Part shown: one piece after another, positions 53,366 to 64,000 of the stretch
Layout of the letters: the number at the start of each line of letters is the position of its first letter
How positions within the stretch are numbered: the first letter of the stretch is position 1
Program-made: the position numbers and the translations under genes
The notes under the pieces: generated by a model
What the model was told of the DNA's origin: nothing
Seen by the model: the letters and a program-made list of their open reading frames with translations, nothing else
The model's database searches: none
NCBI GenBank assembly: GCA_951213105.1
Contig: OX578137.1
Location: forward strand, 74,189,104-74,253,103
DNA from: Amaurobius ferox
Taxonomy: Eukaryota; Arthropoda; Arachnida; Araneae; Amaurobiidae
DNA length: 64,000 nucleotides
Reading direction: 5' to 3'

Positions 53366-53966
53366 TTGGATTTTTAGAATTCCTCCCAATGGACAATTCA
53401 GGCCTCTTTTTTATTTTTTTATTCGATTCGAAATGGACAAACGGACAAAAGTACAACAATTTTTGTTCTCCGAGCTGTATTTCATGTTTTATTAGCAGTC
53501 AAAGGTCGCCTTTCTGACTGTGGTGGGAAAACCGTCCATTTTAGCGCGCACGGAATGTGACGTCACAAGGTTCGTCTTGCTGCTCCCGTCTTTGAGAATT
53601 GATGCATAAGTCTGATTACATTCGGAAAGTTCCGATAATTATATATGTTTCTTCCGTCCCAAACTTCCGAATAGTTATAAGTATTGTATCGCTCCAATGT
53701 GTCCGACTACCAGTTTTACATCAATAGATAAAATATTTATATCTGTGCCAAAAAATATTTTTCGTGAAAAATTGTGTGAAGCCCAGGAAGCCAGATTGTA
53801 AACAAAATTCAAAAATGTCATTAAAGAGTGTTTATTACGTATGTTATGATAATAAATCAGTGACTGTATAATACTCTTTTCAAAGCCATTTTATGAGAAG
53901 TTATTTCTTTATGATTTAATATACTTTGAAAATCCACTACTGGTGTCCATTACTGGTTCGGCATAT
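53366..53966. other. Stretch with a palindromic TGACGTCA site, no gene
   Basis: 53500-53700 is less AT-rich. TGACGTCA lies at 53558-53565 in GGAATGTGACGTCACAAGG. The rest is featureless. Confidence 0.4.
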
Positions 53967-54899
53967 TTTTACTTTCCTTATATACATAATGTATAAGGAA
54001 AGTATTGTGACGGGGTCGAAAATTCGAATTCGAGTTTTCGACGGGAAAGCACGTTTCAAGCATCCCTGATCACGAATCAAACATTTTTGAAGTGATGTCT
54101 GTGTGTGTGTAGGTGTGTGTGTGTGTGTGTCAGTGAGTCTGTGGAGACGATAACTGACGAACGAATGAACCGATTCGAACCAAATTTGGTACAAGAATCA
54201 CAATCCATAAACACTGGAAGCCTATTGTTTCTATACGCAATCGAATGTTCAGAACCCCCCAAAATTTTGAATTAAATTTAGAAAAAATCGTCAAAAAATC
54301 AAAACCACTAATAAAGTTAGGCAAATAGACATTTCTTATGTAATTTTTCATTAGAAAACGATTGACATAAATTTTAGAACGCTAAAATGAACCGTTCTCG
54401 AGATATTGTACATTTTTCAAAAAATTATCAAAAAGTCATATAAAATAAAAAAAAAATTCCTCTTGAGAAACATGTTCACTTTTCATATGTAATACCATGC
54501 GATAAATTGGGTGACATCATTCTCGTGGATCTAGCTCGTTCCATTCATGAAAAAGGATACTTTGAGTAATACTTTTGTATTTGAACGCCAATAGTCATTT
54601 ATCTGCTGTAAGAATAACTTATTTCTTAGTGCATAACGCTTGGCGAGATTTTGGCGACGAATTTGGCGGAATGTCGCCAACTTGGCGATTTTTTGAAATG
54701 TTGCCAAATTAACGAAAATATCGCCAAATGATAAAAATGACGCTAAATCAATGAAAATGACGACTAATTGTCGAAAATTCAATATCCTGGAATGAATATT
54801 AGTATCTGCTATAAGAAAAACCTATTTTTTTTTACTGTAAAAGTAGTAAATTCATTACATTATATAAGGAAAGTCATGTGTTGCCCACATCAGATTTTT
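53967..54899 (+). mobile_element. Family 1 dispersed repeat, full-length-looking copy
   Basis: Same order as the copy at 9489: 5' palindrome (ACTTTCCTTATATACATAAT and complement), GACGGGGTCGAAAATTCG, short (TG)n at 54098-54130, CCGATTCGAACCAAATTTGG, AACCGTTCTCGAGATATTG, GTGGATCTAGCTCGTTCC, TTGGCGA array 54650-54770, then the 3' end AAGGAAAGTCATGTG, TTGC, CCACATCAGATTTTTTT. The two copies differ mainly in microsatellite length. Confidence 0.75.
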
Positions 54900-57164
54900 T
54901 TAGTTTTGCTAGTACATGAATTTAAAGCCAGATTCAAAGTGGATTATTGACTTTGTACCCGGTTTATTGTGTGATGTTCTTAGTTAGTTTAGTGAATATA
55001 AAAAATTCCGTGCATATTTTTTTATATCTGTATATACTGCAGTGAGCAGTTGCAATTTAGTATTTTCATGAAGTACATGTACTTTTGAAAAGTTATCAAA
55101 AATATTTTATCTAAAAAAACAATTCACAAATTTAAAACATTGCACAAAAGGAATTGAAATTAAATGGGAAATAATTTAAAAGTCCTTCACCTCTTCAGAA
55201 TCATAAATGATTTACTGTTCATTATAGGTTTTAAAATATAATATTATAAGAAACAATTTAAAACTGCTTTGAATTTAAAAATAAATTATTATATATATTA
55301 TATTTAGAATTCTCACAAATGATATAAATATAATAAAAACGATATGCATAAAAATATATATACATATAAATATAAATACATAAATATTATTTTTAATTCC
55401 CAGAAAAATACCCAGCTCAATCTAAACTTTCGGCTTAAATTTACTGTATAACAAACTTAACTATGAAAGGTTATTTGCACTCAAAAAATTACGGAGCACA
55501 TTACAAAAAAAAAAAAAAAAAAAAAAAAAACCGCGGTGAGTCGTCCAGTCTGATGGAGCCAAAATAGTTTTGCGTAAATAATATTTTGTACAATAAAGAT
55601 TCAATTTGTTCGTTTTTTTTTTCACTCATTTGTTTCGTTTACAGGCTTTCAAAGTGCTACAAATTACTTGCTAACTGCTTATAGCTAGTAGTATTTTTAG
55701 TTTTCGTCCCGATTTCATCTGGATACTCTGACTCTAGATATGCAATTTTCTCAAAATATTAAATTTTTTTAACTTGCTTTGCGGTATATATATTAAACTT
55801 AACAATATATCTGACGAGATTTTGCATTCAAATTAATTTATAAACTTGTCTGGCGACACATAATTACTTACTTGATTATGTATATTTCCATGTATTATGT
55901 TCAAACCTCACCAAACATTAAACATTTTTAGAATCCTCAAGTTTATTTAACCTTATAATCTTTTTCAAACAAAATAAAATATATCGTCCTTGTGCATCCA
56001 TATTTCACCAAGGAGTAAGTTAAGACAGTGAGCTGCAGCAATCATGATATTTTAAATATTGCAACTTTCCCAGCTATTGGAAAATCCAGGTTAAAAACTA
56101 AGCTATCGAAATTATAACCACTCGATCCAAAACCCAATTATATACACTTGCAATACTTTAAAAGAGCTACAAATTCTTGTTTATTGTTCATCGTTAGTAT
56201 TTTTAGCTTTTGAGATATAAACATTGCAAACTTGTAAAATGAAAAATTTTCAATCTTCTTCAAATTGTCAAGACGATTACTCGAAGTCAGTAAGGTTCAA
56301 TATATTAGCTATTTTTATCTCAAAAAGTAGATTCAGAAACTAAATTTACTAATACATATTTTTGTCGCTTGCTATTTATATCTATCTTTTGAAGTTTGAA
56401 TGAAAGTAGGAAAAATAAAAAAAACACTTGCTCGGATAGACGCTTTAAGTGTTTTCTAAAAAAGTTTCAAAGTATTAATATTATTTCGTATATTCATAAT
56501 CTGGACGAACGAAAGAACAAAATAATATGTACAATTTTATCTATCACGTTAATTGGCGTCCAACGTGTTTGCATTTTTCGTAATGCTCCGATTTCCACCA
56601 CAGTAACCTTAAACGTAAATATAATTCACATAATAATAATAATAATAATTATTATTATTATTCTAAACCTTCAAGAAAAAGGTATCAAGTTTGCATCTCG
56701 AGTGTCAGCTGTCACAAAATATTTATTACTTCTGAAAGAGAGCGCCATCACAGTAAAATAGATCTTAGGCAAATTGTCTGATTGCCCTTTAACAAAACCA
56801 GAATCCATGTTTACAATAAAATAAAATAAGGAACAAAGAATTTAAACTCAAGCAGATCAAGAACAAATGGGTAAAATAATTATAAACAAATTGTAAACAA
56901 AATTAAACGCTAACTACTTGCAAATATCTCAGTAGAAACAGCATATAGTAGAACGTTACATCACAGGTCGAACAGGCTGTGTGACGTCACAACCAATCAC
57001 GGGCCGTTTGGGGTTTGAGTAGATTTTGCTCTTTTTCATTTCTTGATATTTGAATAAATAATTATTTTAAGAGTTTTAAGCTTGGATATTTGAAATCAGA
57101 AAAAATTTCTATTTAAATATCATTTGATTTTAAGATCTTTTAAAAAAAATCGGAATTGGCCATT
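54900..57164. other. AT-rich stretch, no supported gene
   Basis: A poly(A) run of about 26 lies at 55506-55531, directly before a segment shared with 40820-40870. (AAT)n/(ATT)n at 56635-56662 forms a small palindrome. TGACGTCA with a CCAAT word nearby lies at 56982-56998. The 121-codon frame at 56396-56761 runs through the (AAT)n tract (poly-Ile) and is unsupported. Confidence 0.45.
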
Positions 57165-57940
57165 ATGCTAATCACTGATCACTAACCATTTTAGTTATGT
57201 AAAGAATTACCTTAAACATTTTTTTAGTACGTTTGAAGTTTTAAATGTTCAAATATTCTAAGTGCAGTACATTTTAACATAAAAATGTAACATTTATAAT
57301 CAATTGTTATCATTATTATTGTCATTATTATTTTCGTTATTAAAATAATTACAATTAATAATTTTATTACAATAATTTTACTTCGGTTTATTAGCATTAT
57401 TATTGCAATAAGTATTATTATTGCTGCTGTTGCTTAAATGCTAGTCACTAATCAAACAATAATTAATAATTATCCTGATTTGATACATACTATCATAAAA
57501 TGCCTGAACATTGAAGAAAATTCGGAGACATGAATGGAAACGACGAATTATATGAAATGTTCTACAAAACGAAATCCAGCCTTTTTTTAGCCTATTCTTT
57601 CCTTCTGGGAAATGTATCTTTTGAAAGTCTGGAGCGATAGACCTTATTGCTTTCTCAATACTGTCTTAAATACATAAAGCTTCACTGTTGCATCCATTCA
57701 TGCCACACCAGAACTTCCATTTGCTCTACACTTTCCTATCCATTCTTTGATTCTGAGGAAGGAAATCGAAAGTGCCAAAAGAAATATGTTATACAGTCGG
57801 AAATTCTGCCTTATTGAAATCAATAAATTCTTTAAGAAAGTCAAAAACTTTTGAATTCCTTGGCTAAAAGTTCGAAAAGGTGCAAAAATAACAGAATCGT
57901 TCTGCAGAAATTATTCTGAAAATAATATTTAATATTTGGT
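57165..57940 (+). repeat. 0.8-1 kb dispersed repeat, copy C (empty site)
   Basis: More diverged than A and B but colinear with B from GATCACTAACCATTTTAGTT through GTTGCATCCATTCATGCCAC to AAAACTTTTGAATTCCTTGG. It lacks the mini-retroposon found in copy B. Confidence 0.8.
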
Positions 57941-57944
57941 TTTA

Positions 57945-58113
57945 CAATGGCCAGGCACTTGATTATAATTCATTCGCCTATACAACGTTTAAAACGTAGA
58001 ACATATTGCCCGCACACTGCTCGAAACGTGTGGATCCGTCGAAAGTTAAGAGTTGCGATATGCAATACGATTCGAATACTTTTCCAATACATTACCATGT
58101 ATTGTAGGGAAAG
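57945..58113 (-). mobile_element. Family 2 dispersed repeat, 5' end only, minus strand
   Basis: CGAAACGTGTGGATCCGTCG and CGATTCGAATACTTTTCC, AATACATTACCATGTATTGT, AGGGAAAGGAAATAG are the complement of the family 2 5' end, with the terminal palindrome intact. Confidence 0.65.
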
Positions 58114-59761
58114 GAAATAGTGGTTTAGGCACATAAGCATGTAACTAAAGTAATATTTGCCCAATGTTATCTAAAAGGTGGACAACATTCTAAATGCAGT
58201 CGGAGCTCATTTTGACATTATTTTTAACCCTGTCAGAGATGATTCGATAATAACAGAAACTCAATTCACGTAATAATGTAATTATATGATATATTAATTA
58301 CTATAGAAACAAAGTGAAGACGTTAAAATTCCCGGTTAGGAAAACGCCCAAAGTGTTCGAAACAATAATTCAGATGGTGCTGAGGTAAGGTAGGACCCAC
58401 CGTATTGTATGTATTTCTATGGTGAAAGGCTCGTATCAAAATAAATAATATTTATTTAAACTTTTAATTTCTCAGAAATAAATTATCAAGTATGCCAATC
58501 AGAACTAAAATAATAAAGCATTTTCCTATGTTTTCAAATTCAGATTACTGTAAGATTCTAATAGAAAACATATCTATAGAATGAATATTTCAACAAAGGA
58601 CTATTTTCAATGATCCCACGCTCCATATGAGGTATACTTTCTTGGTAAAAGTCACTCTGTAATAGGGAGCCTTCGCAAAAACGCACGGTGATTATACTAA
58701 ATGTGTCAACAAGCATGATTTTGAAGAAGTTCTATCTTAGACTCCTAGCGTCTTCTAGGACCTTACCCTGACTTGCCTGGGGTATGTACATTAAACATGT
58801 AAACGGTGGGGCTTAGTGCCTAAAATAATCGCTTCTGAGAAGACGTTAGCTTTCGAGTAACAATGAACTAACTCTACGTATGATTTATACGATTCACTCT
58901 GTGGTTCGAGATGCTTCTATGAGGAACGAAGGCTGTGAGTAGTTGTTACTCTAAGAACGCTCTATAGACCTCATCAAGACACTTTTACTTGCAATACTGT
59001 TTGTCTGAATGTAACTATTAAATACTCATGTCGGTGTGTTTCATCAGTTATTGTCTGAAATTATTTATATTAATTGAAAAGAGAGTCATTTAATGTATTT
59101 AAAGGCCTCAAAAGGTCAATAAATTAAATGTTTTTGTCAAAAATTCCAAAGTTGTGTTCAGTTGGTTGGAATTTGTTTGTTTTTACGTATGTTCACGGTT
59201 CTAACCTGCGTGCGGTGTAAACAAGCTCGGGTACCATGCTATTTTCTTATCTTAACATTAATCGCCTTGGTCACATCACTTCTGCCGAGTGTGGAGAGGG
59301 ATCGACGTGCAGATTTATGGCAATTACATTTTAATTTATTTTTGTCACCGTATATTCTGTACCTTTTTCTACAACCAGGAACAAAAATACTTGCTATTTC
59401 TATTCAGAATTAGGGAGCTTTTATTAAAAATAATGAGTACATTAAAATAGTGAATAACTTTGTTATTCATTATAATTTGATATGAAATATCACTTCTTTC
59501 GCATATTTCGAATGGGAAAATATTGATGTGAGTTTATGACAATAGTACAAGGTACCTACAGAGAAAGGTTTCGATATTTTCTGTTTTTATAAATTTTATT
59601 TATTTATTTATATATGTATTTTGGAAAATTATATAATTTTGATAGATTTATAGAATGCAGTTTATTTAAGCCGAATATGATTATAGACGGCGAAGTTCTC
59701 GATGATGAAATGTTTGGATGTAATGTTTTCAGCCACGCTAGTCGGCACAAGCCATAAGCGC
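58114..59761. other. AT-rich stretch, no supported gene
   Basis: The 83-codon frame at 59162-59413 is hydrophobic with one CxxC and a mixed codon pattern. It has no domain I can name and no splice context, so it is not called. Otherwise featureless. Confidence 0.4.
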
Positions 59762-59849
59762 ATACTGATAGATAGTTGAAGACCCAGACCACACGACCAA
59801 CCCTAAGGCTTACGGTAACTTATTGTGTGACCGGATACTGATAGATAGT
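59762..59849 (-). mobile_element. Mini-retroposon with 15-bp target duplication
   Basis: ATACTGATAGATAGT lies at 59762-59776 and 59835-59849. The 58 nt between read on the minus strand with arms GGTCACAC and GTGTGGTC, inner GCC, TTA, GGGT, and end CTGGGTCTTCA. Confidence 0.85.
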
Positions 59850-59934
59850 GCAGATGTCGATGTACAGATGTAAGAAATATAAAATTTAAATTTTTGATAC
59901 TTAGTTGCTTTATACCATATCCTTAAAAGTAGTG

Positions 59935-60246
59935 ATTGGGATAGCCCAGTGTACATCCTTAAAGGTAATGAGTGGTATATCCTACTGGTTAAAACACGGG
60001 GATCGTCTTCGGAGGATTCGACTTCGATTCCCGGCTCTGCCCAAATTATCTCAGTGCTATCACGAAGTACTGGCACATTAAATCTGTGGGTCCAAAAATC
60101 CTTGCGGGAGGTTGGTGGTAGAAGAAAGGTACGGTCTCTGTGGATGCCGCTCTCACTGGCTTTCGGTCTAAATAAGTTAGAACTGTCCTGGTAGTTCAAA
60201 CAGATACGTTATACCTTAGGGTAGGTCGGACGACCTGGGTCAAAAG
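59935..60246 (+). mobile_element. Diverged tRNA-derived SINE
   Basis: The head has GGGATAGCCCAGTG (A-box side), disrupted by a duplication of a CATCCTTAAAGGTAATGAGT-like stretch, then CGACTTCGATTCCCGGC (B box, about 60024). The body is recognisable (AATCTGTGGGTCCAAAAATC, AGGTACGGTCTCTGTGGATG). The tail has GGTAGTTC and GGACGACC, a paired change relative to GGCCGTCC/GGACGGTC. The most diverged SINE here, probably the oldest. Confidence 0.8.
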
Positions 60247-60339
60247 AAATAAAGCTTAAAGGGTATATGTAACCAGGGATAAATGAAGGGAATGAATGGC
60301 TGGGGAAATTTTTGTGAGTATTTTGTCCTTATATTAATA

Positions 60340-60655
60340 CCAATACCGAAATTTACAAAAGCACTGGATATAAAGCAGAAAAAAAAGATAGAAATAAAAA
60401 ATCATAGATGGAGATGGACTGGACATGTCTTAAGAATGCGGCAGCATAGCATCCCTGCTGTGACATTTACTTGGTCGCCCGATTGAAAAAGATCTCGAGG
60501 CCGACCCAGGCTAACTTGTGGAAGACTACTATAACAAGAGGGAAATCAGATGGGCGAGCTGGTCAGAAGCAAGAACTGTGGCACATGGTCTACCAGGGAG
60601 GCGACGCATGCTGAAGGTCTAATGTGCTACTAGGAACGATGAGGAATGATAATGA
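60340..60655 (+). pseudogene. LINE fragment: C-terminal end of a non-LTR reverse transcriptase
   Basis: A first phase reads NHRWRWTGHVLRMRQHSIPA then VTFTWSPD and a stop at 60484. The pattern RWxGHVLR…W.P…RGRPR is typical of the region after the RT domain in many LINE ORF2 proteins. SRGRPR follows in another phase (about 60495), then WSEARTVAHG and finally CATRNDEE with a stop near 60650. The segment is in order but shifted between phases, so the copy is dead. It is 5'-truncated, as is usual for LINEs, and ends in a GATGATAATGATGATAT tail. Clade not assigned. Confidence 0.72.
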
Positions 60656-60659
60656 TGAT

Positions 60660-63030
60660 ATATGAAGGGTATATAAACAGGAATGAAGGGTATACACCCT
60701 CTATTCTCCCGAGAAAAGCAAAAAAAATGAAAATAGCTTAAAGGGTACATAAAATCAAGGGAATAAATACATATTGGGTTCTGTATTGTGTTCGGCAAAC
60801 ATTTTTACTCCTATAGCATCAATAACTTAACAGAAGTATGACGAGAATATATATACCCTCTGTAAAAGTTCTGAAAACAGTACGTAACCTTTGAAGTTCT
60901 TATCCAATCTACAACACTCGGAAAGTTTCTAGAACTCAACAAAAGATGCCAAGTTGGTGATATGTCACCAAATTCGTCGGACGGGTGATAGAATTTTTCT
61001 TTCTGTTAGTTATTGATAACAATATGATGTCACTTCCGTTACACACTTCCGTTTAACCCATGTTACATTTATTTCCTGATTTACACTGTACTAAACGCCT
61101 TAAGATTTTTCACATGAAAAATAAGCAGAAATACTCGTACATATAGCAAACACTACGCTTTTCTACTGCGTCAAATGGAACGTACATAACACTAGTAAGA
61201 CCTAACTCATTTCTTTCTATCTTTCCTTTCATGGAAGCATTATCGCCTTATCTCTACCTTCATGATTAATTCGTTATTGAAAAACGAAGAATCTTTGAAT
61301 TTCATCTACTGCAAACAATTTCTGGACACCTCTCCATAAGCTAAAATAACTAAAATTAAGTAACCTTAAATAAATATCTTATTACTCACAAACTTCAAAT
61401 GTGGTTATAGGGGTGGGTTAAATGAATAATCATCTTTTGATGGAATAAATGTACATTGTTTCGAAATATGAATACAAAGTAAATATATAACACGGTTAAA
61501 ATAAGCCATATGAACATATACTATTTTCGAAGCGTATTTAATTCAATAACAAGCGCCTCTAGAATGAAGCCTGCGTATAATAATCAAGCGCAATTACGCA
61601 ATGTGATATGATTATATCAGCTACTGTGCTTTGGAACATACAATCGAATCATATTATATTCAAGAATACTTGCAAAATGTAACAACCGCGTTTATTTCAT
61701 TAAGTATTTGAAATTAATGGAATAATGGCATGCACTTTTGCGCGGGTATTATCAGCTTATAACATTAAAATTTTACGTTGATGTTAAAACTATTTTAAAC
61801 AATTCTTTTTAATGCGATTCAATACAAGATTTGCAGTAATTGCATATCTTATACTTTCATGTAAGCGTGCATTCTTACGGTGGTCTTTCCTATTTCTTGT
61901 TTATTCTAAATTTTTGAAGACTTAAATAATGAAACAAATAAGAAAACATAGTTTCCTAAAGTATCACCTTTTAGTATATACATGTAACTTAAATGTATGA
62001 AAAATGCATGTTTCAACATGTGGGCAGATGTATAAAAAATGATATATCAAATTTATGTTTTCTAGCTGCTTCGGTTTTCAAATTATTACCAAATATTTAG
62101 TAATTTCCAGTCTAATATTCCAGACCATACCAAATATTTAGTATTGTCAGTGCCAATAGATTTCCAGCAAAAAAACAAAATTTGGGTTTCTAATTGCTAT
62201 GATTCAAGAGTTTTTCACACAAAATACGTACATGCTTAGGGTGGGCCCAAGATGAACTAGCTAAATAATGTACAAAATCCAAAGAATTCAAATATGTCAC
62301 AAAAGACAATGATAAACTAAATTTCGACATTCTATCTGCTACGATTATCAATTTAATCCCCCAAAACGAGTACATTCCTATTGTGGGACCAGGACGGGCT
62401 AGCCCGATGAGGTTCAAAATCAAAGGAATTAAAATGTACCACGAAAGACAATAACATGTCAAATTTTATGTTACTGTCTTTAATGGGATTTGATTAACTA
62501 AATTTTCAAAGATATGAATCACACTGACAAATAAAAAAACACTAGATCAAGTTAAATAAAATATTGTAAAAACACAATGTCTGTGTTTCTGTGTATAAGC
62601 GCTTCCTACGGAAACAACGCACGAAATTTAATGCAAAAACATATATCTTCGAGTAATTTTTTAATCAACTCATGTACTACAACCCTCAACTCATGAATTA
62701 CCGATCCTTATTGACAAGTGTAGTACGTCTTCTTGTTCATCTTGAGAAAGAGGGCTTATTTTGGACCTTCAAAACATGTTTACATTATTAAATCATGGTT
62801 GTATGCGTTTTATACCAAGTTTATTATTTTCTTAACATTAATTGCAATTTGAGCTGTTTGATCATTAAATTATTTGTATTTAATAATTAAAGACGACTTA
62901 GCAATGTTCATTTAATAAACATGTAATGTTCGCATCAATACCATTACAATAACAAAGATAATAATGTTAAAAGACCTTTTAAAAAACAGTTTATTTTAGC
63001 ACACAAGATGTAAATTGCATTATAGTATTT
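60660..63030. other. AT-rich stretch with small repeats, no gene
   Basis: AATGAAGGGTATA-type words repeat at 60240-60760 around the LINE fragment. 61010-61090 resembles the sequence after the LTR-like end at 11550 (ATAACAATATGATGTCACTT). Two diverged units of about 140 bp lie at 62185-62465 (AAGACAATGATAAACTAAAT and AAGACAATAACATGTCAAAT ends). Confidence 0.45.
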
Positions 63031-63035
63031 GGCCA

Positions 63036-63093
63036 AGCGCTTTCGAGCGTAAAACGCCCTTTATCAGAGATATACGTCATGGTAAACAAGCGC
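63036..63093 (-). ncRNA. Decayed hammerhead-ribozyme-like motif
   Basis: On the minus strand: GCGCT (stem III 5' strand, 63089-63093), about 20 nt, CTGATAA (63061-63067), AGGGCGTTTTACGCT (stem II hairpin with GCGT and ACGC paired), CGAAAGCGC (GAAA core box plus stem III 3' strand). The order and spacing match a small hammerhead whose catalytic core is CUGAUGA…GAAA. The first box has A where the conserved G8 should be, so cleavage would be lost. Such ribozymes are known from Penelope-like retroelements and retrozymes. Stem I pairing is weak here. A candidate only. Confidence 0.4.
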
Positions 63094-64000
63094 ATTTTAG
63101 TTTTGTATACAGCCGACACACAAACTAAATTTTAATATTACAAATGAATGATCAACAAATAGTAAATTCATACGAAATGAAGAGGCATACAAAAAGGCAA
63201 ATTACATGAAAATAAAATATAAGGATGTATGGTACAATGCAGAGAAAACGGATTAGCAAAACCTTAAATATTTAGGTACGCATACAATGTTTAATTTGTA
63301 TGGAATCCAGAATAAGCCGTCAGGCAAAGTTAAAAATTTAAAATCCCAATAAAATAAACAAGAATTAATAAAGTAAAATATTTTTAGGCTTATTACTAAA
63401 CATTAAAATGAACGTCTTATCAAATAAAGGAGCAAATTGATCATTAAAAACAGTTTAGGATAAAGTAGTGTACATATATTTTTTTCATTTTTAACATTGC
63501 TGGCATGTTCTGTTTATGCTCGATTTATGCCTTGGGATACTCCACATCATTTGCAGCTTTATAAAATCCGACTGTCCTCACGATATTTAATATTCATCAA
63601 CTATTGATTTAACGAATTTTCAAATTTCCGTAGTTTCAAAAAGATTTGCTTTGGAAGGCTTACAAATTATGAATATTCATTGGACATTAACATTAATTTA
63701 TTTATGTTCGCCCAAAAGTATTTTCGTTCGTTTCCAACTGGAATCATTTTACCTCCCATGTGGAAATCTCAGTTACTTTACACACACATCATAATCTTCA
63801 TTCCGCGACCTGTTTATATAAACTTCTGGCAATCCAACCATTAACAATCCCTCTTTTCTAAGCTTTTCATGTGAAAAATACTTTGCAGATCCGATTAAAG
63901 ACTACTCAGAGAAGCAAAGTAAATCCCCTGATAAAACCGATTAATAACATAAATATCCGTGAAGTTCATTATGTCTAATTTACCAGACTACGCCAAATAT
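63094..64000. other. AT-rich stretch, no gene seen
   Basis: Unique-looking AT-rich sequence to the end of the window. Confidence 0.4.

Noticed and set aside
56396..56761. 121-codon frame
   Set aside because: Its middle is a poly-Ile run from an (AAT)n/(ATT)n microsatellite.
59162..59413. 83-codon frame with possible membrane segments
   Set aside because: AT-driven hydrophobic composition, no recognisable family and no supporting context.

Overview
This window looks like AT-rich, repeat-dominated nuclear DNA from an arthropod, plausibly a spider or other chelicerate. The basis is the (AT)n and (TG)n microsatellites, a Tc1-type transposon, tRNA- and 5S-headed SINEs, a LINE fragment and dispersed rolling-circle-like repeats with internal microsatellites. 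The lineage is inferred; I recognise no host gene. No open reading frame looks like a conserved cellular exon, and nearly every long frame falls in a repeat or in low-complexity AT-rich DNA. I read it as an intergenic or intronic stretch that records many layers of transposition.

Layout. At 1-2720 lie rearranged copies of dispersed family 1 (palindromic 5' end, (TG)n tract, arrays of a TTGGCGA-cored motif, 3' hairpin). At 5340-5860 is a degenerate minisatellite of about 145 bp, found again inverted at 32385-33240. Family 1 or the related family 2 recurs at 6505, 9489, 13032, 33763, 37783, 39288, 44780, 46566, 53967 and 57945. LTR-like blocks lie at 7285, 11160, 11890 and 36480-37150. At 13880-14289 is a GC-rich unclassified insertion. 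At 14742-15127 is a 5S-rRNA-headed SINE with a 14-bp target duplication. At 25009-27010 is a broken reverse transcriptase relic split by about 1.4 kb. At 27842-29571 is a Tc1-like transposon with matching terminal repeats, a transposase frame carrying five stops, and a SINE inserted 14 bp upstream of its start codon. At 31206-31750 are two more SINEs in a row. At 36257-39625 there are tandem and near-tandem duplications. At 43020-43605 is an element with arms of about 118 bp in inverted orientation. At 49510-49948 is a nested cluster of very short retroposons. At 51570-53365 and 57165-57940 are three copies of a repeat of 0.8-1 kb. At 59777-60655 are a mini-retroposon, a diverged SINE and the tail of a LINE. 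At 63036-63093 is a decayed hammerhead-ribozyme-like fold.

The most notable system is a set of retroposed units only about 47-64 nt long. They are equivalent to the 3' tail of the local SINEs and are flanked by 10-15 bp target duplications. One lies in a repeat whose paralogue 4.8 kb away is the empty pre-insertion site. Five are packed between seven copies of the same 12-bp target word. Their terminal stem shows compensatory changes between copies (CCGTCC/GGACGG, CCATCC/GGATGG, CCACAC/GTGTGG), which suggests selection on an RNA hairpin, perhaps the part recognised by a partner LINE reverse transcriptase. The second highlight is the 5S SINE: a 5S rRNA-derived promoter sits in front of a tRNA-derived SINE head that has kept its A-box side but lost the B box, and one target duplication brackets the whole unit.
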